Source of the DNA: 66-474 sp035606235
GTDB lineage: Bacteria; Pseudomonadota; Gammaproteobacteria; Xanthomonadales; Rhodanobacteraceae
Direction: 5' to 3'
Assembly (NCBI GenBank): GCA_035606235.1
Contig: DATNFU010000030.1
Location: 1 to 60,253 of the forward strand
Length of the DNA stretch: 60,253 nucleotides
A program made the translations under genes and the position numbers. The notes under the pieces were generated by a model. The model was not told where the DNA came from. It ran no database searches and was given only the letters and a program-made list of their open reading frames with translations. This document shows, piece by piece, positions 51,540 through 59,051 of this stretch; within the stretch, counting starts at the first letter, position 1, and every line of letters begins with the position of its first letter.

Positions 51540-52457
51540 TCAGAGGATGCGCCACGGCACGAAGATCGCCGCCAGGATCGCGACCAGCAGTGTCCACTTG
51601 GCGGCGTAATACAGCTTGCGATTGCGCTTCTTGATCGCCTTGGACACGCGGCGGATCACGTAGACGTACTTGAAGATGCGGTTGATGCCGCCGGTGCGGT
51701 CGCCTTCCATGTTGGGCGCGGAGCCGGCGGCAAGAAAATGTCGCGCCACGAAACGGTTCAGTGCATCGGCCCAGCGGAATTTCATCGGCCGTTCGACATC
51801 GCAGAACAGGATGATCCGGTTCTGGTCAGTTTCGTTCATGGCCCAGTGGATGTAAGTCTCGTCGAACAGCACGCCCTGGCCGTCGCGCCAACTGTAGGGC
51901 TCGTCGTCCACGCGAATCCAGCAGCGATCGTCGTTGGGCGTGATCAACCCGAGGTGGTAGCGCAGCGAGCCCGCGTACGGATCGCGATGCTTGCCGAGAT
52001 TGCTGCCTGGCGGCAGTTCCGCGAACATCGCCGCCTTGACATGCGGCGCCGCGCGCAGCAGTTCCACCGTGCGCGGGCACAGTTGCTGCGCCGAGGGATG
52101 CGGCTGCTCGTCGTACCACTTCAGATAGAAACGCTTCCAGCCGGTACGGAAAAACGAGTGGAAGCCGGCATCATCGTAATTGCCGGAAGCTTTGATGTGG
52201 CTGGCCGCGGAAAGCGCGATCGCCTCGTCGCGGATCTCGCGCCAGTGGCTGCGCAGCCTTTCCAGCTCCGGAAAATCAGCCAGCGCCAGATACGGTGTGC
52301 GTGCCACGCGCGAGAACGCGTACATCAGCACGTTGATCGGCGCCATGAAAGTGGAATGGTCGGTCACCTGCCGCACGAACTTGTGCCGCACGCGCCCGCG
52401 CAGGTGCACGTAGATAGCGCACACAATCAGGATGCCGAGAATGATCCATTTAGTCAT
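51540..52457 (-). CDS. lpxO: Lipid A hydroxylase LpxO-like (aspartyl/asparaginyl beta-hydroxylase fold)
   Basis: A 305-residue Fe(II)/2-oxoglutarate oxygenase with an N-terminal membrane anchor (residues 3-19). Iron-site motif GKHRDPYAGSLRYHLGL and a downstream His in FDETYIHWAMNETDQNRIIL match aspartyl/asparaginyl beta-hydroxylases; membrane anchoring and length fit LpxO, which adds a 2-hydroxyl to a secondary acyl chain of lipid A. A C-terminal hydrophobic segment (WTLLVAILAAIFVPW) is also present. Monocistronic. Confidence 0.88.
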   Translation of the reverse strand: MTKWIILGILIVCAIYVHLRGRVRHKFVRQVTDHSTFMAPINVLMYAFSRVARTPYLALADFPELERLRSHWREIRDEAIALSAASHIKASGNYDDAGFHSFFRTGWKRFYLKWYDEQPHPSAQQLCPRTVELLRAAPHVKAAMFAELPPGSNLGKHRDPYAGSLRYHLGLITPNDDRCWIRVDDEPYSWRDGQGVLFDETYIHWAMNETDQNRIILFCDVERPMKFRWADALNRFVARHFLAAGSAPNMEGDRTGGINRIFKYVYVIRRVSKAIKKRNRKLYYAAKWTLLVAILAAIFVPWRIL

Positions 52458-52593
52458 GACCGGATTTTAGCGCGTGTGCGCCGCTCCTTCCCCCTGCAGG
52501 CGAATCGATGTGCTTGCGAACCGAATGTTCGCGCGCCGATGGCGCCCTGAGCACGGTTGAGGGGTGGGCGCCCGGCACGACCATGGCGTCCGC

Positions 52594-53529
52594 CTAGGGC
52601 CGGTCGGGGATGGTATTGCGGATACGCGCAAGCGTGATGGTCGCCACACCCAGCAGGATCACCACCATGCCCGCCAGTTCCAGTGCGCCGACGCGCTCGC
52701 CGGCGATCAACGCGCCGATCAACACTGCTACGGGCGGATTGACATAGGCGTAACTGGCCGATAATGCCGGTCGCACCGCGCGCAGCAGAAACAGGTATGC
52801 GCTGAAGGCGATGATGGAGCCGAAAATCGCGAGGTAAGCGAGCGCGGCGATTGAAGTCGCCGGCACATGTATCGGCAATCGCTCGCCGCTGGCAAGGGCC
52901 ATTACGGCCAGTGCCGCCGAAGCGCACAGCATCTGGGCGGCGACATTCATCGGACCTTTCGGCATGTCCTGACGACGGCTCCAGATCGAGCCGAATGCCC
53001 ATGCCGCGGTTGCGATCAGCAGCGCGATCGCCGCCCACGGCGACGCGCGCAAATCGCCGCCACTGTTGAGCAGCACCACGCCAACGAAGCCGACGATCAG
53101 GCCGATCACTTCCGCCCGGCGTGGCCATTCGCGATACGCGCACAGCACCAGCGCAATGAACAGCGGTTCGCTGGCGATCGCCACGGCGGCCACGCCGGAA
53201 GCCACGAATTGCTCGGCGAAGCAGACCAGACCGTTGCCGAATGCGAGCAGCAGCACGCCAGTGATCCCGGCGTTGCGCCATTGCAATCGCGTCGGCGCGG
53301 GCGCACCGCGCAGGCGCAGCCAGGCATACATCACGACGCCCGCGCAAAAAAAGCGCAGCGCCGCCAGCACGAACGGCGGGAAGCCGGTCAGTGCGTAGCG
53401 GATGCCGAGATAGGTGGAACCCCACACCACATACACGGTCGCGAGTGCGAGCGGGATCAGCCAGCGCCGCTCGTGCGAAGCGTTGGCGGAGAGCGAAACA
53501 GCGGTGTCGTTCATGAGAAGGTCATTCAT
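52594..53529 (-). CDS. yedA: EamA/DMT-family exporter, YedA-like
   Basis: About 311 residues with ten hydrophobic helices in two EamA repeats. YVVWGSTYLGIRYA, LLLAFGNGLVCFAEQ, VVLLNSGGDLRASPWAA, WAFGSIWSRR, YLAIFGSIIAFSAYL and SASYAYVNPPVAVLIGA closely follow E. coli YedA. Substrate unknown (amino acid or metabolite efflux). ATG 53529 is used; 53514 is possible, and neither has a good ribosome site. Confidence 0.9.
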   Translation of the reverse strand: MNDLLMNDTAVSLSANASHERRWLIPLALATVYVVWGSTYLGIRYALTGFPPFVLAALRFFCAGVVMYAWLRLRGAPAPTRLQWRNAGITGVLLLAFGNGLVCFAEQFVASGVAAVAIASEPLFIALVLCAYREWPRRAEVIGLIVGFVGVVLLNSGGDLRASPWAAIALLIATAAWAFGSIWSRRQDMPKGPMNVAAQMLCASAALAVMALASGERLPIHVPATSIAALAYLAIFGSIIAFSAYLFLLRAVRPALSASYAYVNPPVAVLIGALIAGERVGALELAGMVVILLGVATITLARIRNTIPDRP

Positions 53530-53547
53530 TGCGCCGAGCGACGACGC

Positions 53548-53577
53548 AAACAGCAAACGCCTCCGGGGCGGAGGCGT
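53548..53577 (-). terminator. Rho-independent terminator after the Ada-like gene
   Basis: Minus strand: ACGCCTCCG and CGGAGGCGT stem with a three-base loop, followed by TTGCTGTTTG. It lies about 80 bp after the Ada-like stop and just before the yedA start, so it could also attenuate yedA. Confidence 0.75.
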
Positions 53578-53655
53578 GGATTCATTCTAGCTGCGACGGC
53601 ATGGCCATTGCCGGCCACCGTTATGACATTTTTGTTGCGCAGGGTTGAATGCCGT

Positions 53656-54540
53656 TCAACGTGCGGCAAGCGGCGGGTCAACGCCCGCCCTGCGTTTTTC
53701 CTGTTGGAGCAACTGCTGTTTGCGCGCCGCGCCCCAGCGCCAACCGCCGGACGTGCCGTCCTCGCGCACCACGCGATGACAGGGAACGATCAACGCGAGC
53801 CGATTGGAGCCGCAGGCACGGCCGACCGCGCGCGCAGCATTCGGCGCGCCGATTGCGCGTGCGATCTGACCATAGCTGCGTGTTTCGCCGGCGGGGATGC
53901 GGGTCAATGCTTCCCACACGCGCCACTGGAACGCGGTGGCGGCCACGTCCAGCGGCGGCAGCGCTTGCAAGTCGCCGCGCCTGCCGAATTGCGCGGCGAT
54001 GCGCGCGACCACCGCGGAAAGCCATTCGTCGCGGCCGGCATCCACGCGAGTGATCTGCGCGCGCGGAAACTCGGCGCGCAAATTGTCGAGCAGCGCGGCA
54101 TCGTCATCGCCGATGTTCACCGCACACAGGCCGCGCGCGGTTGCCGCTACCAACACGCGGCCCAGGGGACAGATCAGCGTGGTATAGCGGATGACCACGC
54201 CCGCGGCGCCGTCCCGGTAGCGGGTCGGCGGCATGCCCAGCAGGCGATCGGTATGTTCGTAGACGCGGCTGCCGGAACCGAAGCCGGCGTCGTACACCGC
54301 GTCGGCTACGGCTGCGCCTTCGCGCAGCGCGCGCTTGAATTCGCCGAAGCGCCGCGCGCGCGCATATTCCGCCGGCGACACGCCGTAGGCGCGTCGGAAC
54401 GCGCGCTGCAAGTGGCTGGGCGATAGCCCCACCCGCGCCGCGAGTTCGCGCAAATTCGGTGCGCTGTCACCACCTTCCAGGATTGCTCGCGCCTGTTCGA
54501 GCGCGGCTGATGGGATGGGCATGGTCGCTTTCATATCCAT
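53656..54540 (-). CDS. AraC-type regulator fused to methylated-DNA-cysteine methyltransferase (Ada-like, N-Ada domain absent)
   Basis: A 294-residue two-domain protein: an AraC helix-turn-helix (residues 10-110; ELAARVGLSPSHLQRAFRRAYGVSPAEYARARR, in parts) and an O6-alkylguanine transferase (115-290) with GETRSYGQIARAIGAPNAARAVG (in parts) and the alkyl-acceptor motif IVPCHRVVREDG. E. coli Ada has an extra N-terminal zinc/Cys domain that senses phosphotriesters; it is absent here, and no frame upstream encodes it. So repair is likely, while adaptive-response activation by the classical route is not. Start ATG 54540 (54534 also possible). Confidence 0.92.
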   Translation of the reverse strand: MDMKATMPIPSAALEQARAILEGGDSAPNLRELAARVGLSPSHLQRAFRRAYGVSPAEYARARRFGEFKRALREGAAVADAVYDAGFGSGSRVYEHTDRLLGMPPTRYRDGAAGVVIRYTTLICPLGRVLVAATARGLCAVNIGDDDAALLDNLRAEFPRAQITRVDAGRDEWLSAVVARIAAQFGRRGDLQALPPLDVAATAFQWRVWEALTRIPAGETRSYGQIARAIGAPNAARAVGRACGSNRLALIVPCHRVVREDGTSGGWRWGAARKQQLLQQEKRRAGVDPPLAAR

Positions 54541-54648
54541 GTAGTGATGCTACGCCGCGCGTCGCGCTGCCACTATCCGAATCTTGTCGTGCGGGTTCGC
54601 GCGCTGCGCGCGGTTTGCTATCTTGTCTGGACTTGAGGATTTTCGAAA

Positions 54649-55029
54649 ATGGAAATGATCGCGCCGAATGCACCGTTGTGCCGCGTCGAGGATATTCCGG
54701 ATGGCGGCGTGCTGGGCCTTGATCCGGCCGATCCCAATGGCGAGCCGCTGGTGCTGGCACGCAACGGCAATGATGTGCGCGCGTGGCTGAATACCTGTCC
54801 GCACACCGGGCGGCGGATGGATTACGCGCCGAATTTGTTTCTTTTCAAGAACGGGCAGCTGACCTGCGCGGTGCATGGTGCGACATTCGCGCTGGCGCAG
54901 AATGGCTTATGCGTGCTCGGGCCCTGTCGCGGCGATTCCTTGACTAGCGTGGCGCTGCTGGTCGAAAACGGCGCGGTGTATCGCGCCCAGGCGTTCGCCC
55001 GCAAGCAGGTTCCTGCGACAGCCCCCTGA
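54649..55029 (+). CDS. Rieske [2Fe-2S] domain protein
   Basis: A 126-residue single Rieske domain. Cluster ligands are in CPHTGRR (CxH) and CAVHGATF (CxxH), spaced by about 20 residues. Such small ferredoxin-like proteins pass electrons to oxygenases or reductases; no partner is nearby. GAGG lies ten bases before the ATG at 54649; TTTTCGAAAA overlaps the start. Stands alone between two minus-strand genes. Confidence 0.9.
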   Translation: MEMIAPNAPLCRVEDIPDGGVLGLDPADPNGEPLVLARNGNDVRAWLNTCPHTGRRMDYAPNLFLFKNGQLTCAVHGATFALAQNGLCVLGPCRGDSLTSVALLVENGAVYRAQAFARKQVPATAP

Positions 55030-55051
55030 TAGGAGCGAATCCGCTCGCGGA
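55028..55051 (+). repeat. REP-like palindrome after the Rieske gene
   Basis: ATAGGAGCGAATCCGCTCGCGG: GAGCG/CGCTC stem behind TAGGAG, a variant of the GTAG REP at 23463. It may double as a terminator between convergent genes. Confidence 0.55.
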
Positions 55052-55066
55052 ACGTGTTCGGCAAAA

Positions 55067-56920
55067 TCACGCGTGCAACTTGAACAGCAGGTTCACGCCG
55101 ATCAATCCGAGCACCAGCAGGATCAGCGTCAGCGGCAGACCCACGCGCAGGAAATCCTTGCTGCGGTAGCCGCCGGGGCCGGCCACGATCAGCAGCACCG
55201 GGCTCGCGCTCGGAATCAGGAAGGTGTTGGAGGTGCTGATCGCGACCAGCATCGCGTACAGCGCGGGATTGCCGCCGGAGGCCAGCGCGATGTTGATCGC
55301 CATCGGCACCATCATCACGGTCGCACCGACGTTGGACATCACCTGCGAAAACAGCAGCGCAAGGATCGCGACGCCGGCCTGCAACAGCCACTGAGGCAGC
55401 CCGCCCGAGTGATGCAGGATTTCCTGCGCCAGCCATGCCGCGGTACCGGTGGAGTCCATCGTCCAGCCCAGCGGAATCAGGCAGGCGGTGATGAAGATCG
55501 TGCGCCAGTTGATCGCCGAATACGCCTCGTCCATGTTGAGCACGCCGGTCAGCAGCATGCCGATCGCGCCGGTCATCATTGCCACCGACAGCCGCAGGCC
55601 CGCGAACAGCGCCAGCGCCATCGCCAGCGCAAAGAAGATCAGCGCGTGCCAGATCTTGCCGGGGCGATGTTCTTCGCTGGGAATGTCGGTGACCGGTACC
55701 AGGTCGCGATCTTCCGCCGCCAGTGCGAGATCGCGCCAGAAGCTGTGGATCACCAAGGTATCGCCTGCACGCAGGTTGGTCCTGCGCACGTCTTCGCCGC
55801 GGAACACCTGCTCGCCGCGATTGACCGCCAGCACCGAAACACCATAGCGCTTGCGCAGCCGCAGTGCGCCGACTTCCTGCTTGATGAAACGCGAGGAAGG
55901 CGGCACCACTGCTTCGGAAATGCCGGCGCGGGTCGGGTTGAACATGTCGGCCAGCGCGCGCAGCCGGCCGCCGGTGCGACATTGCTGGGCCTGCGCGAAT
56001 TCGCTGACCTGCTCGCGCGGCCCGAGCACGCCGAGTACGGTGCCGACCCAGATCAGTTGATCGGCGGGCGGCGCAAGCCGCGCCTCGTTGCCGTTCTTGA
56101 TTGCGAGTATCGGCGGCGCGTTGGTCAGCAGTTCCGCTTCTCCCACGCTCATGCCGACCAACGGGCTTTCCGCGGTGACGGTCAGTTCGATCACCTCGCC
56201 TTCAAGGCCGTAGGTCTGCGCGAAATAGCTCTCGGTGCGGCCAGGCGTGACTTTCGGCTGTTCGGCTTCGATGTCCGGTAGCAGCTTGCGGGTGAACAGC
56301 GCGAAGAAAGCCAGGCCTGCGAACAACAGGAGCAAGCCGACCGGAGTCACCGCGAACAGGCCGAACGGCTCGATGGTCTGCGCGCCGGGCGGCAGGTTTC
56401 GGTCGGCGCTGGCGATCAGGTCGTTGAGCAGGATCAGCGGCGAGTTGCTGATCAGGGTCATGTTGGTGCCGGCCAGGATCATGAAAGCCATCGGCAGCAA
56501 CATGCGTCGCAGCGGCACGCCGGTGCGCGCGGATACGCGGCTGACCACGGGCAGGAACAGCGCCGAGAGCGCCTGGCTCTGGATGATCGAAGAAAGTCCG
56601 CCGACCACGCTGTTGACCGCCAGCGACAGCCGCGATTCCACGCCACCCGAAATACGCAGGATGAAAGAAGCGGCCTTGTTCAAGACCCCGGTGCGATCAA
56701 GGCCCGCACCCATGATCATCACCGCGATCAGCGAGATCACCGCGTTGCCGGCAAATCCCTCGAACAGTTGGTCGATGGGCAGCAGCCCGGTGATGCCGAT
56801 CACCACCACGATCAGCACCGCGAGCACGTCGGCGCGTACCCATTCCAGCACCAGCATCGCAATGGTGAAGCCGACCAGCCCGAGCACCAGCATCATGTCG
56901 GGGGTTAAGGTCAGTTCCAT
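55067..56920 (-). CDS. SLC13/DASS-family permease with two RCK_C domains
   Basis: A 617-residue inner-membrane anion transporter: N-terminal helices (residues 8-200; SQALSALFLPVVSRVS and LAGTNMTLISNSPLIL carry the SNT-like motif), a central cytoplasmic pair of TrkA_C/RCK_C domains (about 225-395; GMSVGEAELL, GDTLVIHS), and a second helical half with LFSQVMSNVGATVMMVP and STSNTFLIPSASP. Members move sulfate, dicarboxylates or similar; the ion is undetermined. It ends close to the Rieske gene, convergently. Confidence 0.92.
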   Translation of the reverse strand: MELTLTPDMMLVLGLVGFTIAMLVLEWVRADVLAVLIVVVIGITGLLPIDQLFEGFAGNAVISLIAVMIMGAGLDRTGVLNKAASFILRISGGVESRLSLAVNSVVGGLSSIIQSQALSALFLPVVSRVSARTGVPLRRMLLPMAFMILAGTNMTLISNSPLILLNDLIASADRNLPPGAQTIEPFGLFAVTPVGLLLLFAGLAFFALFTRKLLPDIEAEQPKVTPGRTESYFAQTYGLEGEVIELTVTAESPLVGMSVGEAELLTNAPPILAIKNGNEARLAPPADQLIWVGTVLGVLGPREQVSEFAQAQQCRTGGRLRALADMFNPTRAGISEAVVPPSSRFIKQEVGALRLRKRYGVSVLAVNRGEQVFRGEDVRRTNLRAGDTLVIHSFWRDLALAAEDRDLVPVTDIPSEEHRPGKIWHALIFFALAMALALFAGLRLSVAMMTGAIGMLLTGVLNMDEAYSAINWRTIFITACLIPLGWTMDSTGTAAWLAQEILHHSGGLPQWLLQAGVAILALLFSQVMSNVGATVMMVPMAINIALASGGNPALYAMLVAISTSNTFLIPSASPVLLIVAGPGGYRSKDFLRVGLPLTLILLVLGLIGVNLLFKLHA

Positions 56921-56967
56921 CGGATGTTGGCTTGGTCGGTCAATGCATCGGACGGAAGGGAACGACG

Positions 56968-57675
56968 CTACACCCGGCTATAGAGCAAATCCCACACTCC
57001 GTGACCGAGCCGCACGCCGCGTTGCTCGAAACGGGTTTCGATACGCCAAGGCGGCCGTTGCGCATAGCCACCATCCCCTTGTGTGTTGCGCCACGCGGGC
57101 GCCGTTTCCAGCACCTCGCGCATGTGCTCCGCATAGTCGGCCCAGTCGGTCGCCAAATGCAAGAGGCCGCCGAGTTTGACACGGCTGGCCAGCAACTGGA
57201 CGAATGTCGGCTGAATCAGACGCCGCTTGTGGTGGCGTTTCTTGTGCCAGGGATCGGGGAACCAGATGCGTACTTCATCCAGCGAATCCGGCGTGATCTC
57301 GCGCCCCAGAACTTCGACCGCGTCTGATTTCCACACGCGCACATTGCGCGCATCGCGTGCGGCCAGCGCGTTCATCAACCGGCCGACGCCTGGGCCGTGC
57401 ACCTCGATGCCCAGATAATCGCGATCCGGATCGTGCTCGCTGGCCCAGGCCAGCGCCTCGCCGTTGCCGAAGCCTATTTCCAGCACATGCGGCGCGGGCC
57501 GGCCGAACAGCGCATCCAGGTCGCGCGGTTCACCATTGAAGTCGAGTCCGTAGCGCTGCCAGTGCAGTTCGAACGCGCGCTGCTGCGCGGGGGTGATGCG
57601 GCCCTGCCTGAGCACGAAGCTGCGGATGGCGCGCGGGTGATCCGTGGGCTCTCCGTTGTTTTCCGGATCGCGCAT
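56968..57675 (-). CDS. trmB: tRNA (guanine-N7)-methyltransferase TrmB
   Basis: Makes m7G46 in tRNA using S-adenosylmethionine. 235 residues: RSFVLRQGRITPAQQRA, SAM-binding VLEIGFGNGEALAWA, GIEVHGPGVGRL, the catalytic signature FPDPWHKKRHHKRRL, and HLATDWADYAEHM. Start ATG 57675 shares one base with the thiG TGA, implying coupling; a TTG one codon upstream is also in frame. Confidence 0.96.
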   Translation of the reverse strand: MRDPENNGEPTDHPRAIRSFVLRQGRITPAQQRAFELHWQRYGLDFNGEPRDLDALFGRPAPHVLEIGFGNGEALAWASEHDPDRDYLGIEVHGPGVGRLMNALAARDARNVRVWKSDAVEVLGREITPDSLDEVRIWFPDPWHKKRHHKRRLIQPTFVQLLASRVKLGGLLHLATDWADYAEHMREVLETAPAWRNTQGDGGYAQRPPWRIETRFEQRGVRLGHGVWDLLYSRV

Positions 57676-58490
57676 CAACCAATCACGCCATCAACAGGAC
57701 TCGATGCCGACGCATAGCGCTTGCGTGGAATCCGCCCGGCCTGGAACGCGGCGCGCCCGGCCTCCACCGCGAGCTTCATCGCGTGCGCCATCCGCACCGG
57801 GTCGCGCGCGAGCGCGATCGCGGTGTTCATCAAGACGCCATCGCAGCCGAGCTCCATCGCGATCGCGGCATCGGATGCGGTGCCCACGCCCGCGTCCACG
57901 ATGATCGGCACGCGCGCGTTCTCGACGATCTCCATCAGGTTGTACTTGTTCTGGATGCCCAGGCCCGAGCCGATCGGCGCGGCAAGCGGCATCACCGCGA
58001 CGCAGCCGATTTCTTCCAGCCGCTTGGCAAGGATGGGATCGTCGCTGGTGTAGACCATCACCTGGAAGTTTTCCGCGACCAGAATCTCAGCGGCTTTCAG
58101 GGTCTGGATCACATCCGGAAACAGTGTCTTCTGGTCACCCAGCACCTCCAGCTTTACCAGTGCGTGGCCGTCGAGCAGTTCGCGCGCCAGTCGGCAGGTG
58201 CGCAGTGCGTCCTCGGCGGTGTAGCAGCCGGCGGTGTTGGGCAGGATGGTGTAGCGATCCGGCGGCAGCACCTCCAGCAGATTCGGCTCGTCCTTGTGCT
58301 GGCCGATGTTGCTGCGACGGATCGCGACGGTCACGATCTGCGCCCCCGCAGCCTCGGTGGCCCGCCGGGTTTCCTCCAGATGCTTGTATTTGCCGGTGCC
58401 GGTCAGCAGGCGCGAGGTATATGCGCGACCGGCGATGATCAGTGGATCAGGGCCAACCAACGGTGCGGCAGATTGCGGGAGTGCGTTCAT
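57675..58490 (-). CDS. thiG: Thiazole synthase ThiG
   Basis: Forms the thiazole phosphate of thiamine from deoxyxylulose 5-phosphate, dehydroglycine and ThiS thiocarboxylate. 271 residues, TIM barrel: LIIAGRAYTSRLLTGTGKY, the Schiff-base Lys in ALVKLEVLGD, TLKAAEILVAENFQVMVYTSDD (in parts), PLAAPIGSGLGI and VDAGVGTASDAAIAMELG. The start is ATG 58490 (MNALPQSA); the longer frame upstream reads through REP DNA (MDSGLRRNDDD) and is rejected. Confidence 0.96.
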   Translation of the reverse strand: MNALPQSAAPLVGPDPLIIAGRAYTSRLLTGTGKYKHLEETRRATEAAGAQIVTVAIRRSNIGQHKDEPNLLEVLPPDRYTILPNTAGCYTAEDALRTCRLARELLDGHALVKLEVLGDQKTLFPDVIQTLKAAEILVAENFQVMVYTSDDPILAKRLEEIGCVAVMPLAAPIGSGLGIQNKYNLMEIVENARVPIIVDAGVGTASDAAIAMELGCDGVLMNTAIALARDPVRMAHAMKLAVEAGRAAFQAGRIPRKRYASASSPVDGVIG

Positions 58491-58497
58491 CAGATCG

Positions 58498-58790
58498 TCA
58501 TCATTCCGACGCAAGCCGGAATCCATTTTGTTTGATTGTGCTATGTCCGGCATTTTGAGTCCGCCGTTGCCGGGTTCGACGTTCACATGTTTAAAAGTAT
58601 CCCCGCAAGCAACCATCCTTGGTGAGTGGCGCCGGCCCGGACTTTTCTTGCTCCGCATTCCGCTTTACAAGAAAAGCCCTGCTCGCGCCATTCGTGGCTT
58701 CGGCGCTCGGCGGGCCAATCCACCCCGCCCTCGTCCGCTCGTTCGAAGCACGCAAATCCCAAGGCATTGCGTACACGCTGCTTCTCACCC
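58498..58790. repeat. Composite intergenic repeat between thiS and thiG
   Basis: Contains a CCGGAATGACG-family unit (58499-58530; TTCCGACGCAAGCCGGAA) and a second part (about 58640-58700) with CTTTTCTTG/CAAGAAAAG arms followed by GCTCGCGCCA, the same layout as at 51412-51450. A 70-residue frame here is repeat-encoded and not called. thiS and thiG are thereby nearly 300 bp apart. Confidence 0.75.
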
Positions 58791-58985
58791 TCCACCTATC
58801 GCGTGGACAATCTCCACGCGATCGCCTTCGCTCAGCGCGTACTTCGCGTGCAAGCTGTGCGGCACGATTGCGCGGTTCACCTCCACCGCGACGCGGCGAT
58901 CGCCGTAGCCGGCATCGTCGAGCAGGGTGGCGAGGGTCGTGGCGGGCGCGCATTCGCGCGCCGTGCCGTTCAGGATGATCTGCAT
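58785..58985 (-). CDS. thiS: Sulfur carrier protein ThiS
   Basis: A 66-residue ubiquitin-like sulfur carrier (MQIILNGTARECAPATTLA), ending AIGGG; the C-terminal Gly-Gly is adenylated and thiocarboxylated to give sulfur for the thiazole. VEVNRAIVP and EGDRVEIVHAIGGG are typical. Three terminal glycines follow the Ile. An upstream ATG at 58994 adds three residues. Upstream of thiG in the same direction. Confidence 0.93.
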   Translation of the reverse strand: MQIILNGTARECAPATTLATLLDDAGYGDRRVAVEVNRAIVPHSLHAKYALSEGDRVEIVHAIGGG

Positions 58986-59051
58986 GATCTGCATCCGCGC
59001 ATTGTAACGCGGCTCTCGCGACGCCCGCAGGCGCCGCGAGATTGGCTCGTG

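Noticed and set aside
58491..58658. Extended N-terminus of ThiG
   Set aside because: The extra codons translate REP DNA (MDSGLRRNDDD), a known annotation artefact; ThiG homologues begin near MNALPQSA.
58583..58795. A 70-codon frame between thiS and thiG
   Set aside because: It lies within repeat DNA shared with other loci, overlaps thiS and has no ribosome site.
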